This document shows positions 50,807 through 58,496 of a stretch of DNA of 64,000 bases, piece after piece (position 1 is the first letter of the stretch; every line of letters begins with the position of its first letter). Below the pieces are notes generated by a model that did no database searches, had not been told where the DNA came from, and worked only from the letters and a program-made list of their open reading frames with translations. The position numbers and the translations under genes are program-made. This DNA comes from Bog-532 sp963742875 (GTDB lineage Bacteria; Actinomycetota; Actinomycetes; Streptosporangiales; Streptosporangiaceae): contig CAVUNO010000017.1 of NCBI GenBank assembly GCA_963742875.1, forward strand, positions 186,001-250,000, given 5' to 3'.

Positions 50807-51877
50807 CTAACCCACCTTGGTGAAGACCGGCATGCCTTCGGGGTCCTTTTGCGGCTTGCGTTTACGGTGCCTCAGCCACCAGAACAGCAGCACCATCGGC
50901 AGGGCCAGGCCACCGAGACCGTAGATGAGGAACGCGGCGAGGCTGGTGATGTGGCCGGTCAGCCACGCGAAGTTCTGGCCGAAGAAACCGGTGACGAACG
51001 TCAATGGCAGGAAGATCGTGGCCAGGATCGTGAGCTGCTCGACGGTGGCGTTCTGCCGGACACTGACCTTCGTCTGCTCGACCGAGATCACCGCCAGGTT
51101 GGCCTCCAGCACGGTGCTGAGCAGGTCACGCTGCGCGGCCACATCCTCGTAGGCGAGGACGAGGTTGCCCTCAACGTCGCGCAGGTACGGCCGCAGCTCG
51201 GGGGGCGCGATGGTGCGCGTGACCGTGGTGACCACGGCGAGCAGCGGATGGACGATGCGGTAGAAGCCGGTGGCCTGGCGGCGCAGCGAGTAGATCCGTT
51301 CGGTCGGTGCCACGGCGCCGGAGAACACCGTAGCCTCTACCTCCAGGATATCGGCCTCGAGCTCTTTCACCACGGGCGCATACTCGCTCACGACCTCGTC
51401 CAGGATCGCCCAGAGCACGGATGCGGTGCCCAAGGTCAGCAGGTCCGGCCGCTGCTCCAGCCGCCGCCTGGCCGCGCGCAGCTCCGATGCCACGCCCTGC
51501 CGCACGGTGATCACGAAGGTCGGCGCGACGAAGATGCTGATCTCACCGAACTCGGCCTCTTCGGCCTCCTTGTTGTAACGCGCGGTACGCAGGACGACCA
51601 GGCGCACGTCTTGGTCATAGCTTTCGATCTTCGGCCGCCGATGAAGGGCCTGCCCGTCCTCGATCGCCAGCTCATGCAGCCCGAATGCCTTACGCGTCCG
51701 GGTCAGCTCGTCCGTGTCCGGCTGGAACAGCCCCAGCCACACAAAGCCGCCCTGGCCATGCAGGGCCGCCGCCTCCTCCAGCGGCATAGTGTTCTTCGCC
51801 TGCCGGAGGCCGTCGTGGTAGGAAGCACAATCAACGATCATCTTGGGTCTCCCCATGTCTGGGTAAACGGCAGACAT
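50807..51877 (-). CDS. corA: CorA-family divalent cation transporter with GQN signature
   Basis: 356 residues. The large cytoplasmic domain (VRLVVLRTARYNKEAEEAEF, RDVEGNLVLAYEDVAAQRDL) is followed by the two C-terminal membrane helices. The pore signature is GFFGQNFAWL, i.e. GQN in place of the canonical GMN. A basic tail (WWLRHRKRKPQKDPEG) follows. GMN variants may change ion choice or direction. The start could be M1 or the inner MGRPKMIV. It diverges from the flavoprotein genes. Confidence 0.9.
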   Translation of the reverse strand: MSAVYPDMGRPKMIVDCASYHDGLRQAKNTMPLEEAAALHGQGGFVWLGLFQPDTDELTRTRKAFGLHELAIEDGQALHRRPKIESYDQDVRLVVLRTARYNKEAEEAEFGEISIFVAPTFVITVRQGVASELRAARRRLEQRPDLLTLGTASVLWAILDEVVSEYAPVVKELEADILEVEATVFSGAVAPTERIYSLRRQATGFYRIVHPLLAVVTTVTRTIAPPELRPYLRDVEGNLVLAYEDVAAQRDLLSTVLEANLAVISVEQTKVSVRQNATVEQLTILATIFLPLTFVTGFFGQNFAWLTGHITSLAAFLIYGLGGLALPMVLLFWWLRHRKRKPQKDPEGMPVFTKVG

Positions 51878-52289
51878 CCCCCAGCATGACGGAATCGGGA
51901 CCGCCCGGAAAGATCCGGCTGAGGGCGGCGATCAGCAAGACCGAACGGGAGCGTGCTGGTCGTCGACAAACCTTGGGACCGATCAACCAAATTCCATTTG
52001 TACGCCCGGTGAATTCCATCCTAACGTCTTTCCGTGCCCGAATCGTCGCAGCCGTCATGGCAAGTTAATTTGGCGGGCAAATGCCGGGAGGGCTGCCACC
52101 GATTCGCTGGCTGCGTGCGCAATGCCGCTAATGGCTCTGGTAGGTGCCCGCACTATGATCTATGCTGACTATGCTTTGCACCCTTTGCCATACGCACGGT
52201 AGGCGACCGTTTACCAAGAGGATCAAGTGAGGCGCACTTTCCATGGAGAGCCCGGGCTTCGCGGCACCCTCGGTAAGGGAGCAGGGGAA
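51878..52289 (+). promoter_or_regulatory. Intergenic region with copy 2 of the duplicated promoter segment
   Basis: The segment 51996-52080 (ATTTGTACGCCCGGTGAATT, CCATCCTAACG, CTTTCCGTGCCCGAATCGTC) is the inverted relative of 47821-47903. The rest, including an AT-richer stretch near 52150-52200 (CTATGATCTATGCTGACTAT), has no gene. It serves the divergent corA and flavoprotein genes. Confidence 0.55.
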
Positions 52290-52496
52290 ATGAGTGCAGG
52301 AATGGCATCGGTTCCCATCGACCGGTGCGAACAGGGCGGTGCCGCGAGCGACACCATCCGGCCCCTGGGCATGCACGCGATCCAGCAGGCGAATTCGCAC
52401 CTTGCGGAGACCGGGGGGCGTACAGCCCGGGCCGGACTGAAGGCCGTTGGCGAGCGCCGTCCAGGCCGTACCGTCTGCGCTGAGGTGGCACGGTGA
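52290..52496 (+). CDS. Small ORF with a transketolase-like N-terminus, coupled to the flavoprotein gene
   Basis: ATG 52290 after AGCAGGGGA gives MSAGMASVPIDRCEQGGAAS. The following SDTIRPLGMHAIQQANSH parallels the transketolase start NTIRALCMDAIQKANSGH seen at 43.3 kb, but then diverges (ETGGRTARAGLKAVGERRPG). 68 residues. The stop overlaps the GTG of the next gene (GTGA), so translating it could drive the flavoprotein. Most likely a decayed transketolase start reused as a leader. Confidence 0.45.
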   Translation: MSAGMASVPIDRCEQGGAASDTIRPLGMHAIQQANSHLAETGGRTARAGLKAVGERRPGRTVCAEVAR

Positions 52497-53905
52497 GACT
52501 GCTGGTGGTGGGCGGTGGCCCCGCGGGCGTCCATGCTGCGCTGCAGGCCCGGGAGTTGGGTGAAAACGTCACCTTGCTGGAGGCCGAGCAGGTCGGGGGA
52601 ACCAACTGGAACCGCGGGCCGGCGCTGGTCCGTACCCTGGCCCGCGCCGCTCGCCTGGTGCGAGAGTCGTCCTCCTGGGCTGGATTCGGGCTTGACGGGC
52701 CTCCCCCGGTGCCTAACCTGCAAGCCGTGCTGGCCAACAGCGCCAGGGTGGCCCGTTATGTCCACGACAAGAAAGACATGGCTGGCCACCTCCGCCACCA
52801 GGGAATCGACCTGGCGGACCACCTCGGTCTCGTCCGGTTCACCGACCCGCACACGGTGCGAGCCGGGGATGGCCGCAGCTGGCAGGGAGACCGCATCATC
52901 GTGGCCGTCGGCTGCCGTGCCGCTCCGCTGCCAGTCCCAGGCGGTGACCTTGCCCTTACCTACAACGACATCCAGGGCCTGGAAGCCCTGCCCCGCGAAG
53001 TCGCGGTTATCGGCGGGGCCGATACCGGCTGCCAGATCGCCTCGATTTTCGCCGACTTCGGGGTCAGCGTCCGGCTCTTCGAAGCCGGTCCCAGGCTCGT
53101 TCCCGGAGCCGATGCCAGCATCTCCGCGGCGCTGCGCACCGCTTTCGAGGACAAGGGCATGCAGGTTCTCACCGGTACGAGAGTCCTGAACCTCGAAGGC
53201 AGCGGTGAACAGTTCATCGTTCGCTTCAGCCGCGGCGATACGGTCGAGCGCTCCGATGCCGCGGTCGTGTTCGCTTCGGTCGGCTGGCCCGCCAACCTTG
53301 AACCTCTCGATCTCGGCGCCGCCGGGGTCACCAGCAACCGTCAGGCGATCCCCGTCGACGACTACCTTCGTACCGACGTCGAGCACATCTTCGCCGCCGG
53401 CGACGTCAACGGGCGATCCAAACTGGTCCAGACCGGAAGGATCGAGGGCCGCCTGGCAGCCTGGAATGCCATCCGCGGCCCCAGCCGCCAGCCCGCCTAC
53501 GATGCGGTGCCAAGCGGCAGCTTCACTGACCCGGAGTACGGCTCGGTCGGCCTGACCGAGAGCCAGGCCGCCCAGGATCACGACATCGCCGTCGGCATAG
53601 TCCGGTACGATGAGCTGCTCCGGGCGGTGGCGGACGGCCATCCCGAGGGCTTCTGCAAGCTCATCGCCGACCGGCGCAGCTATCGCGTCCTCGGCGCTCA
53701 CGTACTCGGCAACTATTCCGCTGAGATCGTCCAGGTCGTCGCGACGGCCATGAGCGCGGGCATGAACGTAGAGCAACTCGCCGAGATGCAGTTCGCCTTT
53801 CCCACGTTCACCGAAGCTATCAGCATGGCCGCCCAGAAGGCATGCCGCGACATCGGCATCGGGCAATTCCCGCCCGCATGGAGCTCTCTCGAATCGCTCC
53901 ACTGA
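52493..53905 (+). CDS. FAD/NAD(P) pyridine-nucleotide oxidoreductase lacking the redox disulfide
   Basis: 470 residues, lipoamide-dehydrogenase/mercuric-reductase fold. FAD motif LLVVGGGPAGVHAAL, NAD motif VAVIGGADTGCQIASIFADF, FAD-ribityl motif DVEHIFAAGDVNGRSKL and a dimerisation domain. The active-site CxxxxC is replaced: GGTNWNRGP (35-43) has Asn38 and Pro43 where the two Cys belong. The C-terminal His-x-x-x-x-Glu partner reads FAFPTFTE, also without His. It therefore cannot do disulfide chemistry and is more likely an NAD(P)H dehydrogenase or transhydrogenase-like flavoprotein. It faces the membrane flavoprotein gene convergently. Confidence 0.9.
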   Translation: MRLLVVGGGPAGVHAALQARELGENVTLLEAEQVGGTNWNRGPALVRTLARAARLVRESSSWAGFGLDGPPPVPNLQAVLANSARVARYVHDKKDMAGHLRHQGIDLADHLGLVRFTDPHTVRAGDGRSWQGDRIIVAVGCRAAPLPVPGGDLALTYNDIQGLEALPREVAVIGGADTGCQIASIFADFGVSVRLFEAGPRLVPGADASISAALRTAFEDKGMQVLTGTRVLNLEGSGEQFIVRFSRGDTVERSDAAVVFASVGWPANLEPLDLGAAGVTSNRQAIPVDDYLRTDVEHIFAAGDVNGRSKLVQTGRIEGRLAAWNAIRGPSRQPAYDAVPSGSFTDPEYGSVGLTESQAAQDHDIAVGIVRYDELLRAVADGHPEGFCKLIADRRSYRVLGAHVLGNYSAEIVQVVATAMSAGMNVEQLAEMQFAFPTFTEAISMAAQKACRDIGIGQFPPAWSSLESLH

Positions 53906-54043
53906 AGCGCTCCGGTGCCCAGGCGCCGGGCGGGCGTGCGCGACGCGGCGCTGTTTGCGGACTGACGTGTCCCACGCCATCAGCCAGGCCAGCACGGCAG
54001 CTACGTAGCAGGGATACCGGTCCTGGACGATACCCTTCCGGCT

Positions 54044-54133
54044 TCACGTCTGGGCCAGGGCGAAAAGCAAGCTCGCGAGGAGCAGGAGGCTTCCCACGAT
54101 GACGACCAGTCCGGTGGCCCAGGCCTGACGCAC
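54044..54133 (-). CDS. 29-residue single-span membrane peptide after the NOX-like gene
   Basis: GTG at 54133 is preceded by a near-perfect TGAGGAGG located at the stop codon of the NOX-like gene, seven bases away. It encodes MRQAWATGLVVIVGSLLLLA and ends SLLFALAQT: a short N-terminus and one hydrophobic helix. Eleven bases separate it from the upstream gene. Size, ribosome-binding site and topology suggest a small accessory subunit of the membrane flavoprotein. Confidence 0.6.
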   Translation of the reverse strand: MRQAWATGLVVIVGSLLLLASLLFALAQT

Positions 54134-54144
54134 GGCAGTCCTCC

Positions 54145-55470
54145 TCAGACCATGTCAAAGCGTTCGGTGCTGACCTGCCGGAACGGTACTCCCACCTCGG
54201 TCAGTGCCTTCTCCATCGCGTCCATCATGGCGGAGGACCCGCAGATGAGGTACTCGTAGCGGCGGTACTGCGGGGGGAGGTGGCGACGCAGTACGTCTGG
54301 CGTGATGCGGCCGGACTCGCCCGTCCAGCCTTCCGGCGGCCGTCCGAGCACGTAAACGACGTGAAGATTGGGCATGGTTTTGCCCAGCTCCGCCAGCTCG
54401 TCACGGAACACCATGTCGTCCCAGGTCGCGCTGGCGTAGAAGAACGTGACGGGCCGGACATCCTCGCGCTCCCGCATGGTCAGCAGCATGCTGTACATCG
54501 GGGTCACGCCGACGCCGCCCGCGATGAACACATATCCCGGTGCCTGGCGCCGGTCCATCGAGAAAACTCCATGCGGACCGTCGAGATAAACGCGAGTTCC
54601 CGGCGTCACGTCGGGCACGGTCTTGGTGAAATCCCCGGCTGCTTTGATGGTCATGGTGACGGGTCCGCCGGGTGGAGTGTCGGCGGCGGACGAGAACGAG
54701 AAGGGGTGCTGGGTGATGGAGAACGGCGACCGGCCCACCGCGATCCACCCGAACTGCCCGGGGTCGAACCGGAATCCTTGATGGCCGACCGGCTCGATCA
54801 CCAGCGTGCTGGCGCCGCCGTACTCGTCGTCCACCCGCACCACGCGCCACGGGCGCCGCAGCCTGATCAGCGGGCTGATGAGGCGGATCCACACGAGCAG
54901 GAAGATGAGCACGCCGATGTACCCGTCATAGACCACGTGACGAAGCAGGCCCGTCACGAAGTAGCCGACCAGGCTGGCGTGCAGCAGCGCACAAAGCACG
55001 ACGATGACGGCGAGGAGCCCGTGCGTCGCCTGCCACCACTCGTAGCTGAGGCGAAGGGCGCGCCGCCACACGGAAAGCCCGACGAGCACGAGAAGGGCGA
55101 TGACGGCCGTGAATGCGAACCGGGCGCGCCACGGGGCCGTCAGCAGATTCAGCAGCGCAAGATATTTGGAATCGGCGAAGAATAGCAGGACCGGATGCGC
55201 CAGGGCGAACGCCAGTGCGACGAACGTAATCTGCACGTGGTACTGCTGCAGCGCGTCGATTCCGAACGGCGCGGCGACCACCTTGAAGCGCGCGATCAGC
55301 GCGAACTGCAGGACCAGGATCGATAGACCCACGAAGCCAAGCGCCACCGAGAATTCGACGAGAAACGGGCGGCCCGATGGCATGTTCTGACCCACTGCCA
55401 GCACGAGCGGTATCAGGCAGAAGAATAGGTAGAGGACCACCCAGGCCAGCCCGCTCAGCGTGTTCTTCAT
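54145..55470 (-). CDS. Ferric-reductase/NADPH-oxidase-like membrane flavoprotein
   Basis: ATG 55470 chosen (MKNTLSGLAWVVLYLFFCLI); the frame upstream is not protein-like. 441 residues. Six membrane helices carry paired histidines for b-type heme (YHVQITFVALAFALAHP; WWQATHGLLAVIVVLCALLH), as in ferric-reductase-like domains. Then an FAD domain (ITQHPFSFSS) and an NAD(P) domain (VFIAGGVGVTPMYSMLLTMR, YLICGSSAMMDAMEKAL). No 2Fe-2S ferredoxin domain follows. It would move electrons from cytosolic NAD(P)H through heme to an acceptor outside (metal, oxygen or quinone). Confidence 0.9.
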   Translation of the reverse strand: MKNTLSGLAWVVLYLFFCLIPLVLAVGQNMPSGRPFLVEFSVALGFVGLSILVLQFALIARFKVVAAPFGIDALQQYHVQITFVALAFALAHPVLLFFADSKYLALLNLLTAPWRARFAFTAVIALLVLVGLSVWRRALRLSYEWWQATHGLLAVIVVLCALLHASLVGYFVTGLLRHVVYDGYIGVLIFLLVWIRLISPLIRLRRPWRVVRVDDEYGGASTLVIEPVGHQGFRFDPGQFGWIAVGRSPFSITQHPFSFSSAADTPPGGPVTMTIKAAGDFTKTVPDVTPGTRVYLDGPHGVFSMDRRQAPGYVFIAGGVGVTPMYSMLLTMREREDVRPVTFFYASATWDDMVFRDELAELGKTMPNLHVVYVLGRPPEGWTGESGRITPDVLRRHLPPQYRRYEYLICGSSAMMDAMEKALTEVGVPFRQVSTERFDMV

Positions 55471-55581
55471 GGCGTGATCACGGCGGCGATGGGGTCCATC
55501 GCCCCACGTTAGGTTTCCGACAGGCCTGTGCCCGTGAACGTAAGAGCAACGGCGGAGGAACTTCGTCAGATTCACCGAAAG

Positions 55582-55600
55582 GGTCCCGGATCTAGGGACC
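55582..55600. promoter_or_regulatory. Dyad GGTCCC-N7-GGGACC upstream of the NOX-like gene
   Basis: A symmetric site 112 to 130 bases upstream of the ATG at 55470. The half-site GGGACC resembles those of DosR/DevR-type regulators, but arranged outward. Its role is inferred from symmetry only. Confidence 0.3.
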
Positions 55601-55628
55601 TGCGGCCTGGCGGGCGAACGTTAGACCG

Positions 55629-55738
55629 TACCGGCCGAGCGAGTCCCGGGCTGAAGGCCCGGGCGAGTGGCCGGTCCTGCGGCGAGTGCCGCAGCGGGAA
55701 TGGGGCGTCCCGGGGGGCGCCCCCTGGACCCTCCGCCG
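55629..55738. repeat. Dispersed intergenic repeat, copy 2 (inverted)
   Basis: The core at 55629-55674 (TACCGGCCGAGCGAGTCCC, GGGCTGAAGGCCCGGGCGAG, TGGCCGG) is the reverse complement of 20276-20320 with a few changes. The GC-rich flank up to the HIT stop shares scattered words with copy 1. It contains several long GC hairpins (GTCCCGGGGGGCGCCCCC). Confidence 0.65.
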
Positions 55739-56317
55739 CTAGTCGGTGGGCCAGGTTTCGGCCAGGACTTTGCGGGTGTCGCGGAGGAGTTCGGGGAGGA
55801 CCCGGGTCTGCCCGACGACGGGCATGAAGTTGGTGTCGCCACCCCACCGCGGGACCACGTGCTGGTGCAGGTGAGCCGCGATACCGGCGCCGGCCACGCC
55901 ACCCAGGTTCATTCCGACGTTGAAGCCCTGGGCGTTCGAGGCCGTGCGCAGGGCGCGGATCGAGCGCTTGGTGTGGTCGGCCAGTTCGGCGGTCTCGCCC
56001 GCGTCCAGTTCCGTGTAGTCGGCCACGTGCCGGTACGGGCAGACCAGGATGTGGCCGCCGTTGTAGGGGTAGAGGTTCAGGACCGTGAACACGAACCGGC
56101 CGCGCGCGACGATCAGGCCTTCCTCGTCGCTGAGCGCCGGGGCACGGCAGAACGGGCAGCTCTCCCCCTCACCGGACCCGGTTGGCTTGTTCTCGCCCTT
56201 GAGGTAGGCCATCCGGTGCGGCATCCACAGCCGCGCGAACGTGTCCGGGATGCCGACGCCGGTCTGGGGCCAGGTCACCCCAGATCCTGAGTCATTGGCT
56301 CCTGAGTCATCGGTCAC
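55739..56317 (-). CDS. HIT-family nucleotide hydrolase/phosphorylase
   Basis: 192 residues. The histidine triad is HLHQHVVPR. CPFCRAPALSDEE supplies a CxxC zinc site, and NLYPYNGGHILVCPYRHVAD is typical of the AP4A-phosphorylase-like branch common beside thrS. It acts on diadenosine or related nucleotides. Six bases after thrS. Its usual downstream partner pgsA is displaced by the accessory region. Confidence 0.95.
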   Translation of the reverse strand: MTDDSGANDSGSGVTWPQTGVGIPDTFARLWMPHRMAYLKGENKPTGSGEGESCPFCRAPALSDEEGLIVARGRFVFTVLNLYPYNGGHILVCPYRHVADYTELDAGETAELADHTKRSIRALRTASNAQGFNVGMNLGGVAGAGIAAHLHQHVVPRWGGDTNFMPVVGQTRVLPELLRDTRKVLAETWPTD

Positions 56318-56323
56318 GAGGGA

Positions 56324-58309
56324 TCACACCTGGATGCGGTCGCGGACCGCGGTGACGATCTCCGCAACGGCGTCACCGATCGGCACGCCGTTCTTCTGCG
56401 AGCCGTCCCGGTAGCGGAACGACACGGCCTCCTTCGCCACATCGTCGTCGCCCGCGATCAGCATGAAGGGGACCTTCTGCCGCTGGGCGGTCCTGATCTT
56501 CTTCTGCATCCGGTCGTCGCTGGTGTCCACCTCGGCCCGGATGCCCTGCTCGCGGAGCAGGTCCACCACCTTGTCCAGGTAGGGGGCATGCGCGTCCGCG
56601 ATGGGGATGCCCACCACCTGGACCGGGGCGAGCCAGGGCGGGAAGGCGCCCGCGTAGTGCTCCAGGAGAATGCCGAAGAACCGCTCGATGGACCCGAACA
56701 GGGCCCGGTGGATCATGTACGGGCGCTGGCGTGATCCGTCGGCGGCCTGGTACTCGATGCCGAACCGGCCCGGTTCCTGGAAGTCGACCTGCAGGGTGGA
56801 CAGCTGCCAGCGGCGGCCGATCGCGTCCTTGACGTGGACGTCGATTTTGGGCGCGTAGAAGGCACCGTCGCCCTCGGCCACGGTGTACGGCAGCCCGGAC
56901 TCATCGAGGGCGTGCCGGAGGGCCACCTCCGCCGCGTCCCACTCCTCCGGCTTCCCGATGTACTTCTCCGGCCGGGTGGACAGCTCGGCCTCGAACTCGG
57001 TCAGCCCGAAGTCACGCAGCAGGCCAACCACGAAGTCCAGCAGCGAGGCCAATTCCGGAGCCAGCTGCTCGGGGGTGCAGAAGATGTGCGAGTCGTCCTG
57101 GGTGAAGCCGCGGGCCCGGGTCAGGCCGTGCACGACGCCGGACTTCTCGTACCGGTACACGGTGCCGAACTCGAACAGCCGCAGCGGCAGTTCCCGGTAG
57201 GACCGCCCCCGCGACCGGTAGATCAGGACGTGCATCGGGCAGTTCATGGGCTTGTTGTAGTAGGTGACCCCGTCCAGCTCCATGGGCGGGAACATGCCGT
57301 CCTTGTACCAGCCCAGGTGGCCGGAGATCTCGAACAGCTCGGCCTTGGTCACGTGCGGGGTGGTGACGTACTGGTACCCGGCCGCGTCGTGGCGCCGCCG
57401 CGAGTAGTCCTCCATCACCTGGCGGATGATGGCGCCCTTGGGGTGGAACACCGGCAGCCCGCTGCCGATCTCGGCCGGGAACGAGAACAGGTCCAGCTCG
57501 GCCCCGAGCTTGCGGTGGTCGCGCCGCTCGGCCTCGGCGAGCATGGTCAGGTACTGGTCCTGGGCGTCCCGCGACTCCCAGGCGGTGCCGTAGATCCGCT
57601 GGAGCTGCGGGTTCTTCTCGCTGCCGCGCCAGTACGCCCCACCGCTGCGCATCACCTTGAACGCCGGGATGTGCCGGGTGGTGGGAATGTGCGGGCCGCG
57701 GCACAGGTCCTTCCAGATGACCTCGCCCGTGTCCGGGGTGAGGTTGTCGTAGATGGTCAGCTCGGGGCCGCCCACCTCGACCGACTCCTCGGCGTCCTGG
57801 CCACCCTTGAGGCCGATCAGCTCCAGTTTGTACGGCTCGGTGGCCAGCTCCGCGCGGGCGTCATCGTCGGTGACGACGCGACGGGAGAACCGCTGTCCCT
57901 GCTTGACGATCTGCCTCATGCGCTGCTCGATCGCCTTCAGGTTCTCCGGGTCGAACGCGCGATCGGTGTCGAAGTCGTAGTAGAAGCCGTTCTCGATCGG
58001 CGGCCCGATGCCCAGCTTGGCCGCCGGGAACAGGTCCTGGACGGCCTGCGCCATGACGTGGGTGGTCGAATGCCGCAGGATCGCGCGCCCGTCAGGGTCA
58101 TCGATCCGGACCGGCTCGATCACGTCCCCGTCGGCGACCTCGCGGTTCAGGTCGCGCAGTTCCCCGTTGACCCGTGCCGCGATCACGGCGTGCGCCCCGG
58201 GGGTCTGCTCCCCCAGCCCGGCCTCCGCCAGTACCGCGCCGGCCGTCGTGCCCGCGTCGACCACATGCTCGCGTCCGGCGAGAGCGATACGAAGCGGCTG
58301 CGTTGACAC
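56324..58309 (-). CDS. thrS: Threonyl-tRNA synthetase
   Basis: 661 residues, complete. TGS domain (1-65), editing-domain HxxxH (RHSTTHVMAQAVQDLFPAA), catalytic core motifs FKVMRSGGAYWRGSEKNPQL, the zinc ligand Cys in YYNKPMNCPMHVLIY, motif 2 FEFGTVYRYEKSGVVHGLTR, and anticodon-binding domain VQVVGIPIADAHAPYLDKV. The start codon at 58309 fits the family N-terminus (MSTQPLRIALAGREHVVDAG). Confidence 0.98.
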   Translation of the reverse strand: MSTQPLRIALAGREHVVDAGTTAGAVLAEAGLGEQTPGAHAVIAARVNGELRDLNREVADGDVIEPVRIDDPDGRAILRHSTTHVMAQAVQDLFPAAKLGIGPPIENGFYYDFDTDRAFDPENLKAIEQRMRQIVKQGQRFSRRVVTDDDARAELATEPYKLELIGLKGGQDAEESVEVGGPELTIYDNLTPDTGEVIWKDLCRGPHIPTTRHIPAFKVMRSGGAYWRGSEKNPQLQRIYGTAWESRDAQDQYLTMLAEAERRDHRKLGAELDLFSFPAEIGSGLPVFHPKGAIIRQVMEDYSRRRHDAAGYQYVTTPHVTKAELFEISGHLGWYKDGMFPPMELDGVTYYNKPMNCPMHVLIYRSRGRSYRELPLRLFEFGTVYRYEKSGVVHGLTRARGFTQDDSHIFCTPEQLAPELASLLDFVVGLLRDFGLTEFEAELSTRPEKYIGKPEEWDAAEVALRHALDESGLPYTVAEGDGAFYAPKIDVHVKDAIGRRWQLSTLQVDFQEPGRFGIEYQAADGSRQRPYMIHRALFGSIERFFGILLEHYAGAFPPWLAPVQVVGIPIADAHAPYLDKVVDLLREQGIRAEVDTSDDRMQKKIRTAQRQKVPFMLIAGDDDVAKEAVSFRYRDGSQKNGVPIGDAVAEIVTAVRDRIQV

Positions 58310-58496
58310 GGTGAACTCCTTGGCACGGGAAAACGATTGGACGGGCTTGCCCTTGACCGATGCTATCGGGGTCCCGTGCGTGCCGCGTCAGCGTTATATG
58401 CGCCCCGCGGGCCGACACGCCGACAAACACGCGGGCCGACCGGGGGCGGCCCGGCGGTCAGCCGCGCGCCCGGGGGTTAACGGGACTTAACGAACC

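Noticed and set aside
52223..53995. 590-codon open frame on the minus strand over the flavoprotein
   Set aside because: The plus-strand frame has full FAD/NAD motifs; the antisense product has no recognisable domain.
40306..55738. Insertion sequence or prophage carrying the accessory genes
   Set aside because: No transposase, integrase or phage gene is seen. Only the tRNA fragment and repeats hint at mobility.
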